A stretch of 63,581 bases of DNA. It comes from Kitasatospora sp. GP82. GTDB lineage: Bacteria; Actinomycetota; Actinomycetes; Streptomycetales; Streptomycetaceae. Location of the stretch: the NCBI RefSeq assembly GCF_029892105.1, contig NZ_JARZAJ010000037.1:1-63581 (forward strand), in the 5' to 3' direction. The translations under genes and the position numbers were made by a program. Positions 51,142-60,261 of the stretch are shown here, one piece after another. The stretch's first letter is position 1. The number at the start of each line of letters is the position of its first letter. The notes beneath the pieces were generated by a model. It saw nothing but the letters and a program-made list of their open reading frames with translations. It did not search any database and was not told where the DNA came from.

Positions 51142-53240
51142 CCCTGCCCCTGTCCCTGCCCGAGCAGCGACGCCCATCTCTGTTCCGCGACGACGAACCC
51201 GTTGTCCAGGGACGCTCACTGCTGCCCGAGGCCCGTGAGCCCGGCGCCCGGATCCCCCGGTTCGGCGACAGGAACCTCTGGAACTTCAACGGAGTTCTCA
51301 AGCGGCCAGCCAACCGCACAGCCGCTTCGTGGATGGTCCACTTCAGCCTTGAGCTGGAGGATCCGTACTGGAATCTGCTGGCCCGCGAGTTCCTGATGCT
51401 GACCTTCAACCCGCGGCACCCCGCCGTCCTCAAGAGCGGTGTCGTCCTCGAAGGCTACGGCGCCCCGGGCGCCTTGATCCAGACGGCCTCGCGCCTGCGG
51501 ACGGCGGCGAAGTGGGGCCACAAGAACGGACTCCCGGCTCATCCGGACGCGTGGACGGCGCAGGACCTGCGGCAACGCATCATCGACATGGCCGCGACCG
51601 GGGCCGCTGGGGACACGGTCAGGGGGCACGTGACCGCCCTCAAGAATCTGGCGGCAGCCGCCCCCGCCCTGAGCCTGCCCTGGCCTGTCGGCGACCCGTG
51701 GCCTGGTCAGAGCGCCCGCAGCGTCGCCCAGCTGAGTGTCAGCCAAGTTCTTGCTACCCCCACGGTTCCCCCGGCGACGTGGTTCCCACTGATCCGCGCA
51801 GCCTGGGCCTACATTCACGACTTCGCCCCTGACGTCCTGCGCGCCGATCGCCGTCACGATGAGCTCCTTGCTGCCGCGAACCCGTCGGCACTCGACATCG
51901 ACGACCGGCTTGAGGAATGGCTCGCCGACCCCCAGAACAAGATCCCCCTCCACACCGTGCCCTCGAAAGATCGGGATCCGCAGGTGAATTGGAGCCTGCT
52001 GGCGCTTCTCCTGGGATACGAACGGGACAACCATGAGGCTTTTTCCGCGTCGGGCAGTCGGATCGGGAGGCAGCGACGTGCGCTGGTCTTGGGGGAAGTG
52101 GTCAAGGGGCGGACCACGACCCAGGCGCTGACCGGAGAACTCGCACAGACGGCTCGGCCGGACGGCAGTACGGGGCCCTGGCACCCCGGCATCGGCCCGC
52201 GACCGCTGAACGACCTGAAGACGGCACTTCGTAATGCGGCATTCGTCCTGGTCGTGGGCCTTTCCATGATGCGCGACTCGGAGATCCACGAGATCTTGCG
52301 GGCAGCCGTCGTCGAGCATTACAGCACCCCGGCCATCTCGTCCACGAAGATCAAGGGCACGCCCAACCGCCCAGGAAAGCACTGGTGGATCGCCGAACCG
52401 CTCGTTGAAGCCCTCACGGTCGCCGAGGCCGTCTCCCGGCACCCTGAGCGCGTCTTCTCCCCGGTCGGCGCGGACAGGCAGGACGGCACTATCGTCGGCT
52501 CCAGGATGCTGGCGGCGTTCGTCCGCTTCGTGAACGAGAACCGGGCCTGGACCGGCCTCGACGAGATCCCCACGACCTACATCCGCCCGCACATGTTCCG
52601 CCGCACGATGGCGATGCTCACCGACCAGTTCCCCGGGTCCGAGATCGCCACCGGCATCCAGCTCAAGCACCTCGCCAAACGTGCCCTGGCCAACGCCACC
52701 ACCCGCAGCTACGCCGCCTCCGATGACAACTGGGCCAAGTACCTCGAAGACGCCCTCGACAGCGTCAAGTTCCGCAAGATCAAAGACCTCTACGAGCGTC
52801 ACACCGCAGGGGAGGAGATCGGATTCGGGCCTGGCGCCGATCGCGTCAAGGACGCCTTCGACCAGATCGACGCCACCGTCAAGGCTCGCAACGGGGACGC
52901 CCGCACTGCCGACACTCTCCTGCGAACGACCAGGATCCATATCCGGTTCGGCATGCTCAACAACTGCACCGCGGACCACACCAACCCCGTCGGCGCCGTC
53001 TGCCTTGAGAACGCGATCATTCCGAAAGGCCACACCGGCCCCCTCGACGAACGCTGTCGGCCCGACCGGTGCGCCAACAGCATGATCGGCCCCGAGCACC
53101 TGCCGATCTACGACTCCCACCAGCGCAAACAGCTCCAACTCATCAACAACGTCTCCACGCCGGCCTGCCGCCGAGACCTCGCCGAACGCGAACTGGACAT
53201 CACCCGCAACGTCCTCAAGATGGCCGGTGAGCCCCGGTGA
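51138..53240 (+). CDS. Tyrosine recombinase C of element 2
   Basis: The 700-residue product starts at ATG 51138 in an ATGA overlap with the B remnant. It shares the recombinase C design and catalytic set: Arg in LSMMRDSEIHEI, His-x-x-Arg in PHMFRRTMAML, His in IQLKHLAKRAL, and Tyr in TTRSYAAS. A Cys group near the end (LNNCTADHTNPVGAVC, CRPDRCANS) parallels the homologue at 36143. It seems intact, unlike its A and B partners, so it may still bind the ends. Confidence 0.83.
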   Translation: MTLPLSLPEQRRPSLFRDDEPVVQGRSLLPEAREPGARIPRFGDRNLWNFNGVLKRPANRTAASWMVHFSLELEDPYWNLLAREFLMLTFNPRHPAVLKSGVVLEGYGAPGALIQTASRLRTAAKWGHKNGLPAHPDAWTAQDLRQRIIDMAATGAAGDTVRGHVTALKNLAAAAPALSLPWPVGDPWPGQSARSVAQLSVSQVLATPTVPPATWFPLIRAAWAYIHDFAPDVLRADRRHDELLAAANPSALDIDDRLEEWLADPQNKIPLHTVPSKDRDPQVNWSLLALLLGYERDNHEAFSASGSRIGRQRRALVLGEVVKGRTTTQALTGELAQTARPDGSTGPWHPGIGPRPLNDLKTALRNAAFVLVVGLSMMRDSEIHEILRAAVVEHYSTPAISSTKIKGTPNRPGKHWWIAEPLVEALTVAEAVSRHPERVFSPVGADRQDGTIVGSRMLAAFVRFVNENRAWTGLDEIPTTYIRPHMFRRTMAMLTDQFPGSEIATGIQLKHLAKRALANATTRSYAASDDNWAKYLEDALDSVKFRKIKDLYERHTAGEEIGFGPGADRVKDAFDQIDATVKARNGDARTADTLLRTTRIHIRFGMLNNCTADHTNPVGAVCLENAIIPKGHTGPLDERCRPDRCANSMIGPEHLPIYDSHQRKQLQLINNVSTPACRRDLAERELDITRNVLKMAGEPR

Positions 53241-53683
53241 CCGGTCCCATCGACGCCGGTGAGGACCAGGTCAGCCCGAAGACCGCTGCCGCCCTGCGAG
53301 CCGCGATGACCCGGCTCTTCGAAGGCCGCCCACAACGGAGCGACGGCCGCCTCACCAAGGAGAACCTCTACAAAGAGGCCCAGGTCAGCCGCGCGACCAT
53401 GAACCGCGCCCACGCAGTCCTCGCCGAGTGGGACGCGCACCTCGCCGCCCACGGCAAGGCCACCCCCGGCGAAGCGAAGCGAGACGCGGCCATCGCCGAC
53501 CTCAAAAGGCGCCTGACCGCGAAGACTCAGGAATGCACGCTCCTGGAGAACAAACTCAAGGCCGCCCACACCGCGATCGCCGCCCTCTTCCATGACAACG
53601 AAGCACTCCGGCAGCAGCTGGACAAAGACATCACAACCACGGTCACGCCCATCCGCCCCCGCGGCCCCCGGCAACGTCACTGA
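53237..53683 (+). CDS. Small HTH/coiled-coil accessory protein of element 2
   Basis: The 148-residue product starts at GTG 53237, overlapping the recombinase C stop (GTGA). It has an HTH-like segment (LYKEAQVSRATMNRAHAVL) and a coiled coil (DLKRRLTAKTQECTLLENKL), as in the element 1 protein at 38461. It is the last gene of the recombinase operon. Confidence 0.75.
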   Translation: MTGPIDAGEDQVSPKTAAALRAAMTRLFEGRPQRSDGRLTKENLYKEAQVSRATMNRAHAVLAEWDAHLAAHGKATPGEAKRDAAIADLKRRLTAKTQECTLLENKLKAAHTAIAALFHDNEALRQQLDKDITTTVTPIRPRGPRQRH

Positions 53684-53822
53684 ACCCAACCCCGTCGAGT
53701 GCCCGCAGTGCCATCAGCATCGCCGCCTTCGCGCGGTGGCCTGAGCGCCAGTCACCCCGCCGGGGCCGGCGTCGTTGAGCAGGGCGGCCCCGTTGTCGGC
53801 CCTGACCTGGAGGTATCACCGT

Positions 53823-54710
53823 ATGAGCCCGAGCAAGTCGGCCCGCGCCAAGCGCCGCAAGCGGCAGGAGTCGGCCCGCGAGTCGCGCGACTGCGCCAGG
53901 TTCCAGGCCGTCCAGCAGGCCAGGCGCGACGCCTTCCACGTGGTCGAGTGGCGCCACACCGGGCCCGGGCAGCCGACCGCGTTGCGGATGCTGGAGGACG
54001 CGGACCAGGTCTCAGACCTGCCGGGCGACACGGTGTACGGCATCGACTTCGGCGAGGAGGAGGACGGCCCGAGCCTGTTCGGGCAGTGCGGCGTCGAGGA
54101 CGAACCCGACTGGTTCACCAGCCTGTACCTGATGCCCGACGGCATGGACCTGTCCGCCGAGGAGGGCTGCGACAACTGGCGCCGGCACCCGGACCACCTG
54201 CGGCTGTACGCCGAGCTGGCGGCCATCGGCAAGCAGTGGTTCGCCGAGAACGAGTCCTTCGCCGCGCACGGGGCCGAGGACGGCGAGGCGTTCGCCCTGC
54301 GGGAGGAGCGCGAGGTCCAGCTGCGCGAGCTGTTCGACCGCTGGACCGCCCGCTATCCCGGCCTGATCGGTCAGATCGTCGGCCCGGACGGGCCGACGGC
54401 CCCGACGGTGCCCGCACAGGCCCGCGCCGAAGCGGAAGCGGACGGGAAGCGGATCCTGCACACCGGGATGGGGCTGAAGTTCGGCTACACCCGCCAGGGC
54501 CTGTCCGTGCACATCATCACGGCCCCCGACGAGGCACTGTGCCGCCAGCAGGGGCCCTTCCACACCGGGCCCCACGGCGCCTCGTTCGAGATGGCAGGCT
54601 GCACCCGGTGCGCGAAGGCCGCCCGGGAGCTCAACTGGACCCACGTCAGGGACGAGATGGACGACGCCCTGGTGGCGCTGGAGGGCTTCAGGCCGCTGAA
54701 CGCCCAGTAG
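53823..54710 (+). CDS. Hypothetical acidic protein in element 2
   Basis: The 295-residue product starts at ATG 53823, eight bases after GGAGGT. A basic start (SPSKSARAKRRKRQESARES) is followed by an acidic body with VYGIDFGEEEDGPSLFGQ and EEGCDNWRRHPDHLRLYAEL. Near the C terminus AGCTRCAKAARELNWTHV has a CxxC pair. I do not recognise the family. It lies between the recombinase operon and a strong bidirectional hairpin. Confidence 0.6.
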   Translation: MSPSKSARAKRRKRQESARESRDCARFQAVQQARRDAFHVVEWRHTGPGQPTALRMLEDADQVSDLPGDTVYGIDFGEEEDGPSLFGQCGVEDEPDWFTSLYLMPDGMDLSAEEGCDNWRRHPDHLRLYAELAAIGKQWFAENESFAAHGAEDGEAFALREEREVQLRELFDRWTARYPGLIGQIVGPDGPTAPTVPAQARAEAEADGKRILHTGMGLKFGYTRQGLSVHIITAPDEALCRQQGPFHTGPHGASFEMAGCTRCAKAARELNWTHVRDEMDDALVALEGFRPLNAQ

Positions 54711-54805
54711 ACGGTGAGGGAGGTGGGCGGCGGCCGTCTCGGGCCCGCCGACCGCGCGTCTGCGGCGTTGCGGGACCCGCGCGCCGAGCTGGCGGCCGAC
54801 TGAGC

Positions 54806-54862
54806 GACAGCGCGGGCCGTGGACGACTCGTTGCAGAGTTGTCCACGGCCCGCGCCGCTGTC
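54806..54862. terminator. Strong bidirectional hairpin
   Basis: GACAGCGCGGGCCGTGGAC on the left pairs with GTCCACGGCCCGCGC and GCTGTC on the right, with one unpaired base and a loop around TTGCA. It lies 95 bases after one gene and 18 bases before the end of the convergent Nudix gene. Length and position fit a shared terminator. Confidence 0.75.
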
Positions 54863-54880
54863 CTACCGGTACCGCAGGTG

Positions 54881-55327
54881 TCAGGGGACGAGGAGCGCCC
54901 GGGTCTCGTCGCTGACGGTCGGCAGCTCGCCCCGGTCGGCCCAGGTCGAGTCGTCGTGCTCGGTCAGGACGATCGGATCGTGCTTCTCGACGGTGACGGC
55001 GAAGGTGAACTGTCGGGTCATCAGCCCGTTGTCCGAGGAGTAGTCGAAGGTGCCGACGTAGCCGGTGACCCTGATGACGGTCAGGCCGGTCTCCTCCATG
55101 ACCTCCCGGCTCAGGGCCTCCTGAAGGTGCTCGCCCGGGTCGACGCCGCCGCCGGGCAGCTCCCACAGGCCGCCGAGGAAGTCCTCGGGCTTGCGTCGCA
55201 GCAGCAGCACGCGGCCGGACTCGTCGGTGATCAGCGCACCGACGACGAACTGCCCGATACCCGCCTGCTCGGCTTCGGCCAGCAGGCCGGGGACGAAGTC
55301 GGGTTCGGTGGCGAAGAGGGAGGTCAC
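54881..55327 (-). CDS. Nudix hydrolase of the element 2 sugar-type operon
   Basis: The 148-residue product has a complete Nudix box, GGGVDPGEHLQEALSREVME followed by ETG, and strands typical of MutT-like domains (FVVGALITDESGRVLLLRRK). It starts in an ATGA overlap with the aminotransferase stop at 55324 and is the last gene of the three-gene minus-strand operon. In that setting it could hydrolyse a nucleotide-activated sugar or cyclitol. Confidence 0.86.
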   Translation of the reverse strand: MTSLFATEPDFVPGLLAEAEQAGIGQFVVGALITDESGRVLLLRRKPEDFLGGLWELPGGGVDPGEHLQEALSREVMEETGLTVIRVTGYVGTFDYSSDNGLMTRQFTFAVTVEKHDPIVLTEHDDSTWADRGELPTVSDETRALLVP

Positions 55328-56577
55328 AGAAGCTCCTTATGGTGGTCGATCACCTTGCGGGCCGCGCTGACGTAGCTCTCGGCCAGCGGAAGATCCTGCT
55401 CACGATGCCAGACCGGGAGCTTGATCGTGTGCTGGTAGGTGTGCTCGGCGATGGGGAAGTCCCCGTCCACGTACCGGCGGTGGGAGTGCGGGTGGCCGGG
55501 GAACAGCGGGCCGGGCTGGCGGTACAGCGGCAGCTGGTTCATCGGGCGGGTGGAGCCGGGCCGGTCGAACTCGGTGGCACCTTCGGCCAGGAGCGCCTGG
55601 TGGAACCGGTCGACGCTCAGCCCGCCCAGTTCGTCGGGGCGGTAGGTGAACGTCAAGGCGTACCAGGACGGGATCACCCCGTCGGGCATCGCGACGACAT
55701 CCAGGCCGGGCATGTCGGCGAACTGCTCGCTCAGGTAGCGGGCGATCTCGGCCCGGCCGGCGAGGTAGCCGTCGAGGCGGCCGAGCTGGTCGTTGGCGAG
55801 GGCGGCGGCCAGCGGGTGGATGCGGAGCTTGAGGCCGGAGCCGGTGACCGCGTACCGCGCCAGCGGATGGCCTTGCGGGATCTCCGACTTGGCCCGCTTG
55901 TTGTAGTGCGCGAAGGTCAGCACCCGGTAGTACGTGTCATCGTCGTTGGTGAGGACGAACCCGCCCTCGCCGCCGGACAACGGCTTGGGGCCGTTGAGGG
56001 AGAACGCCCCGGCGAGGCCGAACGTCCCGACCTTCTGCCCCCCGTGGGAGGCGCCGTGGGCGTGGGAGCCGTCCTCCAGCAGGGCCAGCTTGTGGGTCTT
56101 GGCGATGGCCCGAAGCGCGTGCATGGCGGCCGGGCGGCCCCACAGGTGGGTGATCATAATGGCCCGCGTGCGGGGCGTGATCAGCTCCTCGACCCGGGTG
56201 GGGTCGATGTTGCCGTCCGGGCCGGTCTCGCAGAGCACCGGCACGGCGCGCAGGTGGAACAGCGGGGAGGCGGTGGCGTGGAAGGTCCAGGCCGGGACGA
56301 TCACCTCGTCCCCGGCGTTGACGCGGGCGGCCCAGTAGGCGGCGTGCAGGGCGGAGGTGCCGGAGCTGAGGGTGACCGCGTGCCGGACCCCGAAGTAGTC
56401 CTGCAGGGCGTCCTCCAGCTCGGCGACGATGCCGGACCGGCCGGGGATGGAGACGGCCGTATCCAGCTGGGCGGCGACCTTGGCGCGGGTGGTGTCGTCG
56501 ATCGGCGGCCACGCGAAGTGCGCGCCGGGGGCGGTCACCGACGGTTCGCCGCCGAGCAGGGCGAGGGTCTGGGTCAC
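55324..56577 (-). CDS. DegT/DnrJ/EryC1-family aminotransferase
   Basis: The 417-residue product starts at GTG 56577, overlapping the dehydrogenase stop. PLP-enzyme features are clear: TLSSGTSALHAAYWA near residue 70, the Asp of LLEDGSHAHGAS that binds the pyridine nitrogen, and the Schiff-base Lys in FSLNGPKPLSGGEGGF. Members aminate keto-sugars or keto-cyclitols. With the preceding dehydrogenase this gives an oxidise-then-aminate pair. The overlaps with both neighbours indicate one translational unit. Longer readings through to 57699 are a different frame of the dehydrogenase gene. Confidence 0.9.
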   Translation of the reverse strand: MTQTLALLGGEPSVTAPGAHFAWPPIDDTTRAKVAAQLDTAVSIPGRSGIVAELEDALQDYFGVRHAVTLSSGTSALHAAYWAARVNAGDEVIVPAWTFHATASPLFHLRAVPVLCETGPDGNIDPTRVEELITPRTRAIMITHLWGRPAAMHALRAIAKTHKLALLEDGSHAHGASHGGQKVGTFGLAGAFSLNGPKPLSGGEGGFVLTNDDDTYYRVLTFAHYNKRAKSEIPQGHPLARYAVTGSGLKLRIHPLAAALANDQLGRLDGYLAGRAEIARYLSEQFADMPGLDVVAMPDGVIPSWYALTFTYRPDELGGLSVDRFHQALLAEGATEFDRPGSTRPMNQLPLYRQPGPLFPGHPHSHRRYVDGDFPIAEHTYQHTIKLPVWHREQDLPLAESYVSAARKVIDHHKELL

Positions 56578-57566
56578 AGCATCTCCTTCGGGTCGATGTA
56601 GCGCCCGGCCTTCTTCGACGCGTAGCAGGAGGCGACGAAGGCGGCGTGGGCAAGGTGCTGGTCGGGTCCGGAGGTGTTGGGGCGCTCGCCGTCCAGGACC
56701 CGGCAGAAGTAGTCGATCTGCGCGGTCGCGGCGCTCGCCGGGGCCTGCGGGCGGGACAGCTCCTCGACCACCGTTCCGTCCAGGGCCAGGCGCTGGACCT
56801 GGCCCTTCGTCAGCAGGACCGAGCCGCGGGTGCCGACGACGTGCAGCTTCTCGGTCTTGGGGGCCATCCAGCGCGACAGCAGGATGGAGCCGTAGAGGTC
56901 GTTGTCGTAGCCGAGCTGGATGACAGCGGTGTCCTCGGCGTCGTAGCCGCCCTCGGGCACGGCGGAGGCCGACAGTTCGGCGAGCACCCGGTTGGGCATG
57001 CCGAAGTACCACAGCAGCAGGTCGACCAGGTGGTAGCCCATGTCGATGATGCAGCCGCCGCCGGCCTGGCTGACGTCCCCGCGCCAGCCGCCGCCGGGGT
57101 CGTCGGTGTGGAACGTGTACTGGCCGTCGATCAGGAACGGGGTGCCGATCTGGTCCAGCAGCTGCGGCACCGAGGTGTAGAGCGGGTTGAAGCGCCGCTG
57201 GAGGGTGACCATCAGCTCCACGCGGCCCGCCTCGCAGATCTCCGCGAGCTCGCGCGCCTCGGGCAGGGAGGTGGCGAACGGCTTCTCCTTCAGCACGTGC
57301 ACGCCCCGGGCGGCGCACTCCTGGATCACCGTCCGGCCGGCGTGGTGCGGGACGGCGACGATCACGAAGTCCGGCTTCACCGCGTCCAGCAGGTCGCCGG
57401 AGCTGGCGAAGCCCGGCACCTTCAGGGCGTCCTGCTGGGTCCGCAGTGCGTCCGGGTCGCTGTCGCAGACCGCGACCAGCTCGGCCCGGCCTGACCCGAG
57501 CAGGCCGGGCAGGTGGTCTTCGAGCGCCTGGTGACCGAGGCCGATGACGGCGGCTCGACGTTTCAT
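56574..57566 (-). CDS. Gfo/Idh/MocA-family oxidoreductase
   Basis: The 330-residue product starts at ATG 57566, seven bases after GGAAGGAG. It has the Rossmann N terminus (RRAAVIGLGHQALEDHLPGL), the family signature KEKPFATSLPEARELAE with Lys, and the GGCIIDMGYHLVDLLLWYFG segment with catalytic Asp and His. It should oxidise a hydroxyl of a sugar or inositol using NAD. It is the first gene of the operon with the aminotransferase and Nudix genes, divergent from an HTH-TPR regulator 156 bases away. Confidence 0.9.
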   Translation of the reverse strand: MKRRAAVIGLGHQALEDHLPGLLGSGRAELVAVCDSDPDALRTQQDALKVPGFASSGDLLDAVKPDFVIVAVPHHAGRTVIQECAARGVHVLKEKPFATSLPEARELAEICEAGRVELMVTLQRRFNPLYTSVPQLLDQIGTPFLIDGQYTFHTDDPGGGWRGDVSQAGGGCIIDMGYHLVDLLLWYFGMPNRVLAELSASAVPEGGYDAEDTAVIQLGYDNDLYGSILLSRWMAPKTEKLHVVGTRGSVLLTKGQVQRLALDGTVVEELSRPQAPASAATAQIDYFCRVLDGERPNTSGPDQHLAHAAFVASCYASKKAGRYIDPKEML

Positions 57567-57721
57567 GGGCAGACTCCTTCCGCTTCGTGCGAGAACTTGT
57601 CGATGCGTGTCGAGTACAGCCCAACGGACAGTCACCGAACAGGCATTGTCTGTAGTCCCGAGGTAGTCCCGCCCTCGCTGGCAGTAGGCTTCCCGTCACT
57701 GTCGATGATGAAATTGGGCCC

Positions 57722-59035
57722 GTGGACGACGCGATCCGGCACCCCCTCGCCTACGCACGCGACCTGCGCGGCTGGTCGCAGTCGGACCTCGCCCTGCACA
57801 TGGACCGGGCGGCCCGCACGCACGGGTTCCGCTCGGGCGCGGACAAGGCCGCCGTCAGCAAATGGGAGACCTGGCGCAAGGTCCCGAGCTCCGAGACCCA
57901 GGTCTGGATCGCCGAAGCCTTCGAGGTCCCGCCCGAGGACGTCGAGATGTTCGGCTGGCCGGACTGGCTGCCCGGCCACGACATCCCGCTGCCGCTCGGC
58001 TCCGCGTACACCGTCCAAGCACTTCGAGAGGCCCAGAGAACCGCGATGGACCGCCGCACCTTCATGACCCTCAGCGCCGTGTCGCTGGCCGGCCTCGCCT
58101 CCCAGTGGGCCCGCGTCGAGCCGGACCGCCTGACCACCGCGCTGAACGGTAAGCGTGTGGACACCGAGCTGGTCGACTGGCTGGAGGACACCAGCGCGAA
58201 GCTGACGGCCCTGCCGACCGAACAGCGCCAGCACACCGCCCGGCTGATGGACGCCCACCTCGCCACCGTCACCGACCTGATCGCCGACGGCCGCTACACC
58301 GAGCCCACCGGCCAGCGCCTGCACGTCCTGGCGGCGTCCCTGGCCACCACCTGCGGCTGGTACCGCTTCGACCAGGGCCGGCACTCCGCCGCGGGCCGCC
58401 TGTGGACCTCGGCCCTGCACAGCTCCCACGCGGCGGGCGCCCGCGACTTCGGCGCCGGGGTCCTTTCCGACTTCGCCTACCAGTCGAACTGGCTTGGCAA
58501 GCCAGGCATCTCCGTGGACCTGCTCGGCAACGCGCTTGTCCGCACCGAGCACCCCACCGCCCGCTCCCTGCTGTTCCTGCGCCGGGCCCGGGCGCACGCC
58601 GCACTCGGTGAACGCTCCGACTGCTACCGCGACCTGACGGCCGCCGAGACCGCGTTGTCGGCCACCTCCTCCGACCCGGCCCCCGGGTGGTGTGCGTGGA
58701 TGAGCCCGGCAGACCTCGCCGTCGACTCCGGCCAGTGCATGCTCGATCTCGGACGGACCGACCTCGCGCACGCCCGCATCACCGAGGGCATGGGCCTGCT
58801 GCCCCGCGCCCGGGACAAGACTCGCGGCATCTTCCTCACCTACGAGGCCCGCAACCTCCTCAAGGCCCGCGAGGTGGAACAGGCCCTCGCCGTCACCAAC
58901 AAGTCCCTGGACCTCGCCACCCGCATCGGCGCCCAGCGGTGCGTCACCCTGGTGCGCGACCTCGCGCCGGCCTTCAAGCCCTACCGCCAGGTGGACGGCG
59001 TCCCGGAATTCCTGGAGCGGCTCAGAGCCGCCTGA
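57722..59035 (+). CDS. HTH-TPR regulator of element 2
   Basis: The 437-residue product starts at GTG 57722. The DNA-binding part (AYARDLRGWSQSDLALHMDR and KAAVSKWETWRK) is XRE-like. A MDRRTFMTLSAVSLAGLAS segment follows, then TPR-like helices with many His, Leu and Ala. It is the third regulator of this layout in the window and sits divergent from the dehydrogenase operon, as the element 1 regulator sits divergent from the RiPP-like operon. Confidence 0.8.
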   Translation: MDDAIRHPLAYARDLRGWSQSDLALHMDRAARTHGFRSGADKAAVSKWETWRKVPSSETQVWIAEAFEVPPEDVEMFGWPDWLPGHDIPLPLGSAYTVQALREAQRTAMDRRTFMTLSAVSLAGLASQWARVEPDRLTTALNGKRVDTELVDWLEDTSAKLTALPTEQRQHTARLMDAHLATVTDLIADGRYTEPTGQRLHVLAASLATTCGWYRFDQGRHSAAGRLWTSALHSSHAAGARDFGAGVLSDFAYQSNWLGKPGISVDLLGNALVRTEHPTARSLLFLRRARAHAALGERSDCYRDLTAAETALSATSSDPAPGWCAWMSPADLAVDSGQCMLDLGRTDLAHARITEGMGLLPRARDKTRGIFLTYEARNLLKAREVEQALAVTNKSLDLATRIGAQRCVTLVRDLAPAFKPYRQVDGVPEFLERLRAA

Positions 59036-59156
59036 GCGCCCTTCGGCGCCGAAGCGGGATCGTCAGCGGACCGGCGGTGGTTGCTGCAGGGCCTCGGGCA
59101 GGGCGATGCCGTGCTGGGTGACCAACCCAGAGGTACCGGCGGGTTAGGCTCGCCCG

Positions 59157-59351
59157 ATGCACCACCAGCACCACCAGCACCTGTACGAGGCGGTTCGCAC
59201 GGCTCTGCACGACGCCGGCTACGTGCTCACCGAGCCCGGCACCACCGGCCTCGCCGTTGCCACGCGCCCCGAGGGTGTCGCCCTGACGTGGAACCTCGGC
59301 CCGCAGCCGCTCACCGCCGCATCCGACGGCGGTTGCCCTCGGATGCCCTGA
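59157..59351 (+). CDS. Small His-rich hypothetical protein
   Basis: The 64-residue product starts at ATG 59157 and begins HHQHHQHLYEAVRTALHDAG. A strand-like part follows (TTGLAVATRPEGVALTWNL). The N-terminal His cluster could bind a metal. Small proteins of this size and design are common in actinomycetes. It may be incomplete at the C terminus. It is 30 bases from the end of the convergent phosphotransferase gene. Confidence 0.45.
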   Translation: MHHQHHQHLYEAVRTALHDAGYVLTEPGTTGLAVATRPEGVALTWNLGPQPLTAASDGGCPRMP

Positions 59352-59380
59352 GTCGACGCTGCCTCAGTAGTTCACCCCAA

Positions 59381-60124
59381 CTACTTGAGGGCGTCTTCAA
59401 AGACCTTGCGGTGCGCAGCAGTGTGTTCGTGCTCACGCCGGGACCAGGTGATGCGATCCGAGATCTGCTGGGCAGTGGCTTCGACGGCCTGGAAGCCGGC
59501 CTGCACCTCCGCCCAGAAGCGGACGTTGCGGGCCTGCCGTTCCAGCATCGAGTCGACGAGCACAGCACGCTCAGGACCAACCAGGCCATAGGCGTCTGCC
59601 AGCACACGCACCTGGGATGCCTGAACATCCGCAGGAGGCGCCCCTTCCTTCGATGACGAGCACCACAGCCAGGCCATATACCCGACATCCTCCAACGGAC
59701 TGCCCGGCGCGGCCATGTCGAAGTCGATGAAGGCGATCGGCATCTCATCCTGAAAGACGGCGTTGTTCGGTCCCAAGTCGTGGTGGCACACGACCCGATG
59801 CTGACCAGCAAGATCGCTGCCCCGGGTGGCCTCGTGCATCGCGCGCGCCAAGACGCCGGCTGCAGCGACCTGCGCGTCGGTCCACGGCCGGAACTTAGCC
59901 GGAACCCAGCCCGGCACATAACTGAAGGTGTCCCTGCCCGACTGATCACGACCGAGATAGCGCGGCGCTCCGGTGAACCCTCGGCTCTCCAACAGACCAA
60001 GCAGAGAGGCGACGAACGGCGAGGCAGCCGAGGCCGGTCTCCGGACCGTTTCACCGACACGCACAACGCCGCTGGTGATCCGGCCTCCCTGCAACGGGAC
60101 GACTTCGTCAAGAATCTCGGCCAT
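59381..60124 (-). CDS. APH-like phosphotransferase carried by element 2
   Basis: The 247-residue product starts at ATG 60124, nine bases after AGGAAGGA. Motifs are catalytic loop VVCHHDLGPNNAVF, metal Asp in AFIDFDMAAPGSPLEDVGYM, and a C-lobe with RVLADAYGLVGPERAVLVDS. These match, block for block, the split gene at 60299/49587 (VVCHHDPGPNNVVF, ALIDFDTAAPGSPLEDLGYM, RVLADAYGLDARGRGALVDS). So the element carries a working relative of the gene it interrupts, about 170 bases from its right end. Confidence 0.85.
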   Translation of the reverse strand: MAEILDEVVPLQGGRITSGVVRVGETVRRPASAASPFVASLLGLLESRGFTGAPRYLGRDQSGRDTFSYVPGWVPAKFRPWTDAQVAAAGVLARAMHEATRGSDLAGQHRVVCHHDLGPNNAVFQDEMPIAFIDFDMAAPGSPLEDVGYMAWLWCSSSKEGAPPADVQASQVRVLADAYGLVGPERAVLVDSMLERQARNVRFWAEVQAGFQAVEATAQQISDRITWSRREHEHTAAHRKVFEDALK

Positions 60125-60261
60125 GCCGCCGGTTCCTTCCTGCCGCCGTTCACAGGGCGGATCGCTCAGTTGTGTCACGCGGCTGTTGAGGGGTGACGTT
60201 ACCTGGGTCATCGCTAGCGTCAGTGCGCCGCAGGTCCACTGCATGACTCGTGATCGGCCCT

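Noticed and set aside
55324..57699. Single 791-residue protein spanning aminotransferase and dehydrogenase
   Set aside because: The first half is an Arg/Pro-rich shadow of the dehydrogenase in another frame. The real aminotransferase starts at GTG 56577 overlapping the dehydrogenase stop.
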